Shown: positions 10,444 through 22,300 of the stretch, piece by piece
Layout of the letters: every line of letters starts with the position of its first letter
Numbering within the stretch: position 1 is the first letter of the stretch
Assembly (NCBI GenBank): GCA_001655205.1
Contig: LPNZ01003397.1
Location: 1-36,025 of the forward strand
Direction of reading: 5' to 3'
DNA: 36,025 nt
DNA from: Lenisia limosa
Lineage: Eukaryota; Breviatea
Translations under genes and position numbers: made by a program
Notes under the pieces: model-generated
What the model was told of the DNA's origin: nothing
What the model saw: only the letters and a program-made list of their open reading frames with translations
Databases searched by the model: none

Positions 10444-13265
10444 ATGTCTTACGAGTTCGAAGAAGACTCTGATGATATCATCTTGACAGAGAGCTCAGAC
10501 GAGTCCTGCTCTCAGGACTCTGGGGAAGAAGGTTCTTCAACAGGGGAAAGTGATGACGGTGCCACAAAAGCAAGGAAGAAGAGGAGGAGGAAGAAGAAGA
10601 AGAAGGCTTCTGTTGCTGCTGCTGTGGAAGTATGGGGAGTAATTACAACATACTCTGCCCCTGTCCGCCTTTCCCCTTGCTTTCTCTCTTAACTTGCCAG
10701 ATTCTTGGTGAAACCGACAGCGACATTACATCAGATGACGATTATGGCAACTCTGGCGAGGAGCCAGTTTCATGCGACTCATTTACTGAGTCGTTAACCT
10801 TGGAGGTTGGAGGGTGATTGTCATCGAATATTATTGTTTGTTTTATCTGGTTAAAAAATGGTAATATGAGGGGTGTTTGCTTTCCTTCTTTGTGCTTCCC
10901 CAGCAAACCTGCAAGTCATTTCAAAGCCTTTATGATCATATCACTTTTTGGGTTATTTTCATGTGTGAACACTTATTCTCCACACAGTGATATGATACCT
11001 CGTATCCACTTCAATGATACTCTGATACACTCGGGATAAACTGTCGTGTTATCTCTGTTTCTTATTATGAATCAAAAGTCGGTCATATGATCATATCACT
11101 TGTGGATATGGTTCAACATTATATTATTCCCTTCTGTTAAACAAAAAAAAAATGTTATAGTTGTATCCATGAGCGAGTACTGTTTTTTTTTTGCTGATAA
11201 TTCTGTAGATATCCTTCGTGACCTTTGTTTTCATTAATTACCATTGCTTTGTGTATGGGACACCATTTTTCTGGGATTGGGAAATGCATCGGTTTTTTTA
11301 TTCTGTTTTCACAAGCCGTTGTGGATTGATGATACTTCTAGGGTAATCAGTTATCTTTGTTTTGATTAGACCCCTACACTAGGCTTCACTTACTGCTCCC
11401 AGGAGGAATACCCTGGTGCAGCACCGACTGTCTTAAAACCCCCCACAACTGCGGATACCCCTCGGACAGGTTTGTTTTTTAAACCCTTAGTTTTCCATCC
11501 CTTAGTTTTCAATCACCGTTCAGGTGGACGAAGGAAGGTGACTTTTGCAAGTGAGTTACAAAGGGGTTTGAGTATTATGGCGGTTGATTGGAGTCTTCTC
11601 ATGCTGTAGTGTCAGAAGATTTTGAGCGGCCGGAGCCATACCTGGCTCTCCTGGAGGAAGCTAATAATACGGACTTGTCAATGTGCAGCTCAGCAATCTT
11701 CAATGCTGGTTTGCACCCAAAGCTTCGCATTATGTTGATCTTTCTCTTGTAGTTCATGAATTTGGTGTATTAATATTATGCTATTCAATATCCTTGATCA
11801 TTTGCTTCTTAGCTTTTTTTAGGAACAATTGGACCAAAGCCACTTTAGTTATTCTAACTTTCAAAGAATTCCAAACACAATAATAAGGCACTTCAGTGAT
11901 TTGTCACGGTTCAAATTTGGACCTGGGGTAAAATTGTGTAAAAAAAAAAACAGCAAAATTATTTTAAAAAAACAGAACAAACTATTTTAGAATTGACCCT
12001 CAAAAAACTAATGGTCTCTCGCTTTAATAGCTATTACTAGTGCTATTAATAAATAATAGTGACTGTTGAGAAGTTGTGATTTGGAGACTATTGTAGTAGC
12101 TTTTATTACTTATTTTATTTTAAACCACTATTATTAGTAAGACAAGATATATCATATGGCTGATAACAGGCGGGGTATGAGTGAATAGAAAGATAAAATC
12201 CAAGAGGCTTTTATCCATCCAAGAGTCTACCTCCTACACTTCCTTCTAGTCCTGTGTCATCAGTTACACATAAGTTTATAAGAAATAACTTTTTGACTGG
12301 TTGGAGCGAATATTTTAAAATTCATAAAGTTAACGGTCTCTAGCTTTAAGAGTGCTATTATATTTTTGGACGTAGCCTTACATACAATATCGAAACCTTA
12401 CATAGTATTTAATATATCATATCATATTATGAGTGTATGTATGTCATGTATACTATGTATATAGAATATCATTTCTTCTTTCCTCTTATTTTGACAATGT
12501 AGGAAAAGACGAGGCGGGCAGGTCAGTAGTTGTCCTAGTTTCAGCAAACATGCCGCGAAAGGAGTATCACAATGAGGTAGGCTCTTGGAATTCCTCCACT
12601 CTCCGAGCCAGTTTACTTATTTGATGAGGGGAACGGTTAGTTTCTAATTGGTTTAGATGAGACTTCGCTTCGTTCAAGTGATGGATAAGGTCTTCAACAA
12701 GCCCTATATTGTGGTATGCGTTTTAGTGAGCAGGAGGTAGCTTATTATTCTCAAGGTTCACTTTGCCCAAAACCAACCGAAGGGTTGTCGGCCCCCCATT
12801 AAAATGATCAAAGAAACTTGGAAGACGTTCAAACATATGTATGCATCCCGCTGGGTTCTGTTTTGTTCTAACATGACGCTTCAGGTTCAGGAAAAATGTT
12901 CAGGCCGTTTTGATAGTGGAGCCGACTTTAGGAATAAAGGTTGGAGGACCAAGAACTGAAGTGAAATCAGGAAAACAACCATACATAGTGGTAGCATGAA
13001 TTGAAAACTCAAAATTGCTTGTGGTTTAAAATTTTTTACAACATTTAGATTTTCTTCGGATTGTGTCGTCCCTTTATTTCGGCCAAGTTCTACAAAAAAC
13101 TTCATTACCTCAAATCGAACCAAGAAGTCTACTGTAGGACTGTGACCATAATTTGATTATCTAGCATTTGTTACTGAGGAGCAATTATATGGTACCGAAG
13201 CGGGACAGGTACCCCCGGGGGCGATGGACGAGGAGAGTGACGAATCCGAAGACGCTCTCGTCTAA
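10444..13265 (+). CDS. BNIP2: BNIP-2-like BCH (CRAL-TRIO-type) domain protein
   Basis: Eleven exons (10444-10629, 10701-10805, 11403-11469, 11524-11550, 11610-11708, 12503-12576, 12657-12713, 12756-12838, 12885-12939, 13049-13133, 13165-13265) sum to 939 nt, giving 312 aa, close to BNIP-2 length. Residues 1 to about 130 are acidic and Ser-rich with a Lys/Arg block and the motif RRKVTF, a fit to the PP1 RVxF docking consensus. The BCH domain follows: GKDEAGRSVVVLVS, YIVVHF, FRKNVQAVLIVEPT, then LCRPFISAKFYKKLHYL, which aligns with the PxISxKFxxKxxYV core of BNIP-2, ARHGAP1 and GDAP2. The family binds small GTPases, RhoGAPs or lipids; any such role here is inferred from family. The tail is acidic. 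The 794-nt intron 11709-12502 is unusually long, AT-rich and holds copies of the ATATCATATG repeat. It converges with DPH7 143 bp away. Confidence 0.9.
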
Positions 13266-13408
13266 CTCAGTTCAACTAGTTCTAATTTCATTCTTCTGTG
13301 TTTTCTTATTCTACCAATTTCTAATATTATGTATGTATTTCATAAAGGTCAAGTCAAAAAAAGAAAAAGAAAAACATCAGAACCATTAAAATATACCAAA
13401 AAGAGAAT

Positions 13409-15220
13409 TCAAACTTCCACAGAGAACAACTCGAAATATTTACCATAGAAAACGGCCCCGGCCAATTGGTCACAGGAGTAATGCCAATCCGCACCATAAC
13501 CTGGACTTGGGTAAGAACTGCATACAATTCAATTGCGGATTTGGGGAATGAATTATTCACCCACCTAAATGATTTGGATCTTCAAGGGCAACAGACTTGA
13601 TATCTCCATCATCTTTGGAAATATCGTAAACGGAGAACCCACCATGCATTGAAGCCGTGGCGATGGTGTTCCTGAAGGTGTCAGTGAACAAACAAGCCAG
13701 CCTCACCTTCGTGTTGGATGCCATTTTGTTCTCCAGAGGCCTCCACACCCCTGAAACTCTGACACGGGTTGACGCGGCTTTCTAACATCAAATATGCGGA
13801 GCTTTTCATCATAAGAACCTGGGGGATGAGTGACAAAACCTATTTAGTATACGTAAAGATGAAATAGAAGAAATCATTGTCTAGACTATTTGTCAAAGAG
13901 TAATATGTGACTTACATATCCCAAAATAAGTATGTACTATGTATAGTAGTATATCATATGATATGAGTTATTTGCGTGTCCTCCCAACATACCAACAGCA
14001 ACCAGGTTTTCATCAAATGGAGATTGTTGGATTGAGCAAACGCCTTGGTCTGCCCTATTTGGTAAAGGATTCAACCTTACATATCATACACTATTTGAAT
14101 AGAGTACCTCTGTCCATACCTAAACATCGACATTGGACGAATAAGAGGGCAGCGAAGGTCCCATATGCAGAACTTACAGTCGTCACCTCCTATTGCGTAA
14201 ATCTCTCCATTCACGAAAAAAGCTTTCCCATACCCGAATAGATGCTGTTGATGTTCCAGTCGTTAAAGGCAGTCGCCCACGCTTCAAACTCGTGGTACTT
14301 CCAATTAGCCACCATTTTCATATCATTGTCAAGATCAAGGACTGCCATTCCTCCGTCTGTGCGACTCGCCTGAAGTTCGTAACATTATGGGTAATCTGTA
14401 ATTTTGGTCTTAGTTTTGAATATTCAATTATAACCATTTGGTTATATGAAAATTACTTAAAGCCCATGAAATTTGTGGGGTTTACAACATAAATTATTTA
14501 TTTCCTCAAAACTCAAATCAAAAAGACCAAATCCCACAAACAGCGATGAGAGAAGAGGACTTGTCAATGCGGTTGGAGAATGCAAGGGACAGGGCCATTT
14601 CTGGCCTCTCTTCACCAGTGGCATTTGACGCCTTCTTGAAGTAGCTGTCGGCAATGTCAAAATCTAGTCCGTCAAACAGCATTTCATTGAATATAGCATT
14701 AACACTGCAAGTTTTACACCTGAACTACAAACGCTAACCAGCAGAGTTGGCGGAAGCTTCAGAATTATCAGAGACAAACAGCCTGGTTTCTGATATCTGC
14801 ACATCAGAATCGGTCCATAAATTGGCTCTCGAGCAACACCCACCATTTGCACATGGTTTTTCAGCACATTCCCAATGTGAAGCATCCCAGCAGAAGTTAC
14901 ATATCCAAAAACCATCTTATTGTCCACCAAGGAGTGAGACCTTCGAAATAAGGGTCAGTTGCAAGGAACAAACCATTTGATATCGAAAATTCCGTCAGTA
15001 GCGCGTTCTTCCACAAGATCGAATTTGTTCTTTCTGCCATGATAAGATTAACACTCGCTACTTACTCCATTGAGAAGAGCGAGAGCCTGCCGCCTCGAAC
15101 TGTGTCATCCTCAAGGGGGAAGTACGACCCTCCAAATAGAAGATCGTGGTACCCTGCAATGGGGCAAAACTCCACTACATCTGGTGTATCTTCTACCTTA
15201 TATTTATCAATGCTTTCCAT
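13409..15220 (-). CDS. DPH7: diphthine methyltransferase, WD-repeat protein DPH7 (WDR85)
   Basis: About 11 exons give roughly 360 aa. The N-terminus (MESIDKYKVEDTPDVVEFCP, then GGRLSLFSME) matches the DPH7 start, where a WCPLxGxxxLLxCGTY element leads into the first blade. Further DPH7-like blocks are IFDIKW, WKYHEFEAWATAFNDW, YSGGDD, ADQGVCSIQQSPFDENLVAVG, GSYDEKLRIFDVRKP, GGLWRTKWHP and TIATASMHGGFSVYDI. The family demethylates methylated diphthine in the modification of eEF2 histidine, in the cytosol. The last exon reads YGADWHYSCDQLAG and ends FELFSVEV with TGA at 13411-13409, shorter than the human tail. One exon pair near 14715-14790 joins in phase only if the donor is inside the ISETRL codons. 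It diverges from CEP131 by 279 bp. Confidence 0.93.
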
Positions 15221-15499
15221 ATTAACAAGCAAGAGAGAAGGAGGTAGGCAAAATTTTTACGAAGGGTTGGATTTGGACCATTATTGTGTTTTGTCCTGGC
15301 GCTTTCCGACCTCCATTCCTCTTCTCTCCATTCTTAGTTTCAAATCAACTTAATTTCATAATATAAATTGATAATACCGACATTATTGCGTTTATTCCCC
15401 TTGCTGCGTGTCTTCACTCTTAATTAAACCGTTGAATGCAGTTTTGTAGTATTCCTGCATTACTCTTGTGTTTACTATCAGTAAGCTCAGCCTAAGACC
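15221..15499. promoter_or_regulatory. bidirectional promoter region, DPH7/CEP131
   Basis: 279 bp separate the two start codons on opposite strands. An apparent acceptor (TTTACTATCAG) near 15480 just before the CEP131 ATG may mark a 5' UTR intron. No recognisable core element is seen, so the role is positional. Confidence 0.45.
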
Positions 15500-18400
15500 A
15501 TGGCGGCGCCTTCGACATTCTACCAAGGAGCGCCTGCCCTCGGGCCACTTCTCTCTCGCCCAAGACCGTCACGAAGTCAACTCGGCAACACCAGGAAGGC
15601 CTCGTCAATCGAAGATGGAGACTCTGTTAACCTGGCCACGCTCAAGAAGTCAAACCTCGTGGAAGTGACGGAAAGTGATATTCAGGAACCTGTGGTGGGT
15701 GGTTTATGATAGTGGTGAGCAGCACATCGGGTTTGTGACTTTCTCTGATATTCCAGGAGGAGTATGAGGAAAGTGTACTCAGTTCGAGTAAATCCAGCCC
15801 CAAGACCCCTGTCAAGACACCGTCGCCTCAGGTACATGCAACCAATATACTATGATATTCAAAATACAAATACAACCTCATATATTCCGGTAATCGTTAT
15901 TCATTTTTGCTAGAATCCCCCTCAACCGCCCCTCCCGCAAGTCAAGCTACCTGCTGTATCTGCCAATGGGACTGATGATCTGAGTGATGTGTCTCCTTTG
16001 CCCGAGGTTTGCTGAGGAATATTAGTGAGCATATTTTGAAACGGGGGCAGTTTTTCTGGTTGTCATTTTTTTTTTATTTTTTTTTTTTGTTGTCAGCTTT
16101 AAATCGAATACGTACTGCTCATATAATACTCAGAAAAGTCGAGTTAAGTTTCATTTTTGATTTTTAAAAAAATGCTTTTTGACCTGCGGCCTTAGTTTTA
16201 TTTCATGAGAAGAAAACAAAGAACCTAATATATCTGTTCTCCTTACCCGAATAGCCGTCACCCCAGGAAGACTCCCAACGTCGCAGTTTAGTGGGGCCAG
16301 CAAACACAGCCGCGTGGTCGGCAATGGAGGTGGGAACTGTTTTGGGGATAATCTTCAGGCACTTGTGGCAACCCCGGTAAATGAAGAGGAAGCTGTCGAT
16401 AGTGAAGGTCCCACAATGATAAACGATGACAGGTATGGCTGTTTCGGAAGTGATTCTCTTATAAAAACAGTTTACAAATGGACCAAAGAGTTGCTGCCGT
16501 TTCTGGGGTGAAAACCAAAATATCCTCTCTTCAGGTAGGACCTTTTGTTGAGTGGTCCTGTTTACGTGACCAGGAACAATTAGATGAAAAGGTGGCTACA
16601 ATTGCTCTTTTGAAAGATGTTCTTCAGCGGCACAAAACAGCTTCGAGAGCCGTGAGTCAAACGATGGTCTGGACCACTTATTATGCTAGGCAGTTGGAAG
16701 GGCCAAACAAGACGCCTTAGAAGCACGTGAATCCGTTGCTGTTGCTGTTAAAAACGCCAATGCTGTGAGTTCTCATGGCTCCTTATATGAATAGGAATCA
16801 TCAAAGGAGATCCAACGACTTGTCGAACAGGCGGAGAAGTTACTAGAAGAGAAAGGTGGGTATTGTTTGAAGTGCTTATCAATCAGAGGCCCTTCTTGGA
16901 AAGATATCAGAAATGTCCGACCAATTTGAGGGGGCAAAGCAAAAAATGCATGATCATGTTGGAAAGCTCAAAGGTCAGTGTGGAGACCAATTTGCTGTTC
17001 CAGTTTTTTATTGTGAGTTGCTGAGATTTACCACCTTCAGAGGCACACTTGGCCAAAGTAAAAAGACTCAAGCACCAATGGCAGAATGAAACCGGAAAGG
17101 ACCAAAAGGTTTGTCTTTTCTGACCCTCGACATCCCATAGTTATCCTTGATACATAGTATGTTTATATTTCTTCCATTTCTGGTCCTTGAGAGTTCACTG
17201 TCCTGACAAATAGAAATGGGAGGAAGACAAAATCGTTGAAATTCGACAGCTGACAATAAAAAGCATGGAACCTGAGATTGCTAGACTACTGGCAAGGTAT
17301 GCCGAACCACTTTTTTCGAAATAACCATTAACAATACTTGACAAATTTTGAGTTGTATGCTGACATTATTTTAGTTGTTGACGGATTTGGGATACAATAA
17401 AATGGAACTATGAGATATAATGAGAAATCTTCCTAACATTGAGTAATATTGGCCGAATTTAATGAAAACACCAGTGTACTTCTGTTGAGTCAAGTGGCCT
17501 CTTTATGACTGATTCCTTAGGCACAAGCAAGAAGTTACAACGCTTCGAAGCGAATTCCATAGTGAAATGAGTAAGGTCTCTTCACAGACAGACGACAGGA
17601 TAAACCGTGCTAAGGTTGGTCATATTGTGTCTAAGTCATCATATTCTTTCAGGAGGAGGCTTTCCAGCAAGGGATACAAAGAGGAAAGGAATACGTAGGT
17701 CAACTTTCATTCATTATCAATACAGGCCTTTTCTGAGCTTTCACAACAAGATGATGTTACCAAAATGAACTATGAGAAGAACCTCACTTCTATTCAGAAA
17801 GAAAGGAAGAAAATTTTTGAAGAGGTTGGGCATGTTTTTGTTTTCTTGAGGTGGTGGTTGATTTTGTCTCAATTTTCACAACACACCCAGCTGATTGAGG
17901 CACAAGATGAGGTGACTCGTCTCAAAGCAAAACTGAACAAAACCATCGAAAACCATCGTCTGGAACTGCAGGTATGTCCAAGACCAGTTGACACAACAGG
18001 AAGTGGAGGAGAAGCATCAAAAGGACGTGGAAACCAAAATGCGCAGCGCCGTGTTGGAACGCGAGCGAAAGCACCAGGCGTCTATACAAGCTATACATGA
18101 CGAGGTTTGGAGAATGCTCTCTCTGACTGTTCAGAATAGGGACAAGCAGGAAATTTGGAAAAGTAATTTGGAGAAGTCTATGAGGAATGAGCAGTTACTC
18201 AAGGTATTTGTCGGTGCTCCTGAGAGTATCAACCATTATAGGTGGAAGAGTTCACCGCAGCTCTCAAGTCACGGCACCAGGAAGAGATGCAGTATCTTGC
18301 GCAAATGGCCGATGAAGAGGTTGCCAAGGCCGAGGTATGCCACTTTCTGAAATCCGTGCAGTGACAACACCAGGCCCACGCTGAAGCCCGACTTGAAATA

Positions 18401-19194
18401 CGAGTCTCTGAAATTAGGTCCGAGCTGGAGTCTGAGAAAAGTCGAATCGGATCAGAGTTATCCGCATTAAAGGAGGCGCACAAGAAGCTATTGGGTGATA
18501 GAGATCATGCATTCAACCAGGTTGGTGTCTTGAGGCGAAGGCTTATTTCAGGTTGAAGCGGCACTTGTGGAGGTGGAACAATTAAGTCGCTCAAAGCTTG
18601 GGCAGGATGAAGAGATTGCCCAACTCAGGACACAGGTATTGAGCTGAACTGGTTGGATCATTAAGTAGCTTGCCAAGGCGGACTTCGACAAAGCCACAGC
18701 ACAAAGCAAGGCTGAAGCTCAGGTTGCTGAAAAGTTGTCTGTGCTTGAAGCTGCTGTATCTACAATGCAAGAAAAGTGCAATGATGACAATGCTGTGGGT
18801 GGTTAGCGTAGAAGATGTAAACCAGAGCTTTGTGATGAGACTTATCCTTTAAGGCCATTGAAAGAGAGCGAAAAGAATTGGCCAGTCAAATGGAGGAGAA
18901 TGAGCGAAAGCACGTGAGGTCTTGACTGTAATCTGATATTTTAGTCCGAGGCAGCAAGTGCCATGGAGAAGAAGGTCCGGGCAGCACTGAAGCACAGGGA
19001 CCAGGTTAGGGCCTCTTTTGATAACTGTTTTTAGAAGATCACCATCTTGGAACGAGACCTTCTTTTGGAGCGCGAACGAATCCACGAGTTGGACGACATG
19101 ATTGCTGGTAGGCCGACCGCAATATTTGTTTTCATATTATCATTGAAATTTCTGCGTTCCTCAATTACCTGGTCATTGTCTAGGATTGCGCTGA
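15500..19194 (+). CDS. CEP131: centrosomal protein CEP131 (AZI1)
   Basis: Twenty-six exons with phase-perfect GT-AG joins total 2169 nt, 722 aa (human is 1083). The N-terminus is Ser/Pro-rich and disordered (MAAPSTFYQGAP; KSSPKTPVKTPSPQ). From about residue 185 to the end it is continuous coiled coil. The diagnostic block KWEEDKIVEIRQLTIKSMEP, followed by EIARLLARHKQEV, aligns with the CEP131 signature (VRGLEPEIQKLIARHKQEVRRL). The C-terminal MEKKVRAALKHRDQ and DLLLERERIHELDDMIAG also match. CEP131 sits at centriolar satellites and transition zone and is needed for cilium assembly, so the organism very likely makes a cilium. The missing length is mostly N-terminal; the human IQ-motif region is not seen. 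One intron (17972-17999) is only 28 nt. Confidence 0.93.
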
Positions 19195-19239
19195 ACAGTG
19201 GAAGGGAACCCATTTGAGATGTGCAGTATTTTAAATGCC

Positions 19240-19245
19240 AATAAA
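19240..19245 (+). terminator. CEP131 poly(A) signal AATAAA
   Basis: AATAAA lies 46 nt after the CEP131 stop codon (19192-19194), in the 166-bp spacer between the converging CEP131 and USP5 genes. Confidence 0.6.
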
Positions 19246-19292
19246 GGTCTTTCGGTGTAGACAGTTCTTGTTTTTTTTATCAAACTAACTCA

Positions 19293-19302
19293 TTTATTTA
19301 TT
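19293..19302 (-). terminator. USP5 poly(A) signal, overlapping AATAAA pair
   Basis: On the minus strand the sequence AATAAATAAA gives two overlapping AATAAA hexamers about 60 nt past the USP5-like stop (19363-19361). The two convergent 3' ends therefore do not share a signal. Confidence 0.55.
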
Positions 19303-19360
19303 TCCAAATTGTTGATCCAATTTCTGGTATCCAAAGTTGTGCTTACAACATATTTACAAT

Positions 19361-22300
19361 CTAATTGCTGCGTTGAAGGAAGAGCAGATAAGCCTTGTTC
19401 GGAGTGGCATCTGGTGAAGCTGCCACCTTTTGGTCGTTGAAGAGGACCCACTTGTGAGCATCTGAGTGGTGGTCAACAGCCATGTCGTTGCAGAATCATC
19501 AAAAGGTTCAGGCGACGTGCATACCGCTTTTGGTATGAGCAACATAGTGGCCACAGTTGACGCTTTGCCCTCTATGTGACACGAAGCTCACCAAGTGATA
19601 GGAGTGTCGAGGGTCTACAGAAATCAACAAATCCATGACTAGCTTTCCTCCTCTATTCCTTCTACTGTTTTCCTGTAAAAAAACACCAACCTTCTGCAGC
19701 CGGAAGGGCTTGTGACTTGAGTGCACTTTTTTCCTCTACCGCCTCATCAGGGTGCGAGAACAACCACTCCACCGCTCTATCCGGATCATTGTTCTAAAAA
19801 GGGTCAACAACACTCAATAAATCTGATTTGGGTAATATTTATATATACTATACTATATGATATACGACAAACTGTCATGAACTATCTCTAATTAATTTTC
19901 TTCAAATCATGATGGTCTACACAAAACAAATTCTGTTGAACTATCAAGCCCACAGTGTTCTTGAGGGCGTTCTTGCAGTGACCTTCAGCAAAGCCGAGTT
20001 CAATGAGATTAGCAACCATTTCGGCTGCCGGCTCATTTCCTGAGCGGTTAGAGTCTGAAATCGATATTTCGCGAATTTAAATCGATAAATAACGACATAT
20101 TTGGATTATAGCTTTAATATATATAACAACAGACGTGTTGGTCGTTAACATACCTGACGTGTCAATGGGAAGATCAAGAGCTGAAGAGTGAGAATGGCTA
20201 GCATTTGAAGCACCCACATTCGTCATCCATGTGGCCGAAAAGCCATGTCGCAGCCGCCTCAACGTCACTGTTGTTCACGGCCAAAGCTGCCCTCTTGCAT
20301 CTGCGATATCAGCCTCAGCCATGTAGAAAAGGATGCTCACCTGTTCTCACCGAAGCCCATCGCCATCAAGCCCGAAACAATGGTGACGTCAGCCTCCACT
20401 TTGGTGCCTGCTTCCTCGCTCATTTCTGACTCTCCAGGACTGCTGGTCAAAACAGTGCAATGTGTTAATGCCACTTATGTCCCCCTACAGCAAGCCAATA
20501 GCACAACACGATTTGAGAGTGGCATAATCCGGCACCGGAAGATCGGTGTCAAGCTGAAGGTCATTGGAAGCTATGAAGGATGCAAACCTTAGTTGGCACC
20601 CAGTTTTCGTACGAAAATCTGTTAACCTGGATAGTGACAAAATATCCAACACTCTTTGGCACCTTAGGTACTACAAACCTGAATAGCCAACACTTCTGGG
20701 TAAGTTGAGAAGCGCTGTGACCTAAAAGTATTACAGTAGGTTCAAAAGCCTGACGTAACCTCCCAACTTACTTAATGACTTTGGTTTTGCCGTTGCATTG
20801 AGAGCATTGGAAGTCATCAATTACTTCAGAGCCACCATAAGTCTCCATAAGTGCTTCGGATAGGGACTTTTCTCCCCTTAGTGATCAGAGAAAGAGATTG
20901 TAGCCCTTCCAGCATGACCAACCACTCACGTTGTTGGCAAGCCGACAGTAGCATGGATTTGACTCGAAGTTACAATCCGAACTTTCTAAAGACTCACACC
21001 GACAATAAAGAAACTGAAGTCAGTCATAAGATGTTTTGTTCCTGATACTATCTGTATTGTGTCAAACCTTGCATTCAGTACAAGTGTACTTGTCCTCTTG
21101 CTCGAACTGCAAGGCGGCGAGGGGATCACTGTTGCCTAAACACAATAAGTCGTGTATCCAAACCCACCAAGAACGGCGCTCCGAGCGTTGGCGTCAGCAA
21201 GGTGTCGCAGCCATGCAGCGGCACACTGCTGTTCATTCGACGCAAAGTCAGCGTTGTTACCGGCTACCACGTATTTCAACATATGCGGAGACACTCCTTC
21301 TTGTCCCGAAATGAGAGCTTGGCTTCTATCTTCGTCGTTGAGGCTTTCAAACGCGTCCATGTTGGGTGCTGTTTGTTAGATAATTCAAAGTCTCTGACCC
21401 CGACTTGCAACACAGCCTACCCTTGCTGAACTCGCCTGACTCGACCGCATTGAAGAGCTTGACTTCCTGGCAAATGAGGCAGTTCGCTGGGTCTTTTGAG
21501 CAGTTTGTGTGCGACGAAGCCGTCTCAGACATTCCCATCCTATGGTCAAAAACAACAACGTAGATAATTGGCTACCTGAATCCTGGACACGCAGCAAGAG
21601 CTTGGACTGTGGAGTTGAGATAGCAGGTGTTTCCAAGGTTTTGCAGCCCCAAATGGTGGGGACCAAATAAAGGAATAAGAGTCTATGTTATTAGTTCAGT
21701 TCAGTTAGAGGATGCAAACTTTTCCATCTTGGACAGTGGTGGTAAAGTCAAGTTGGTTGTTTCGTGCTACCTCCTAGAGAAGTCAGCATACTCCTCCCCT
21801 CTCAAGAACAGAAGTCAGCATACTCCTCCCCTCTCAAGAACAAAAGCAAAAAATAACCAACCATTTCAGAAATAGTTTTCTCTGTCTTCTCTTGTTCCGC
21901 GATTTTGACTCCGAAATGTAAAAGATGTTTCTCAAGATGGGGGTCGATTCGCTCATCATCACATCCGTAACAGTAGACATCTGTGGAATGAGTGCTATAA
22001 GCCAACTCCAAACCTGCTGTTCCTTCTGGTGTGATTGTACCAAGTTTCAGCACCACATTATGCCCATGTTTCTCAGCTAAATCATTATAACAAGAAATAA
22101 ATTCCCAGAGAACAAGCTCTTCGGTCAAAGACACCCCACCATGAGTTTTAGCATGACCGTTGCCACCACTTCCATCAAACATCTTCCGGCCACATCCTGA
22201 ATGTTAAATGAAGAGCCTGGCCTACCGAGGCTTCCACATGTCATACAGAGCCAGAGGTTATCCGATTTGTCGCATTCAGAGCAGCATGCCTTCTCTTCAA

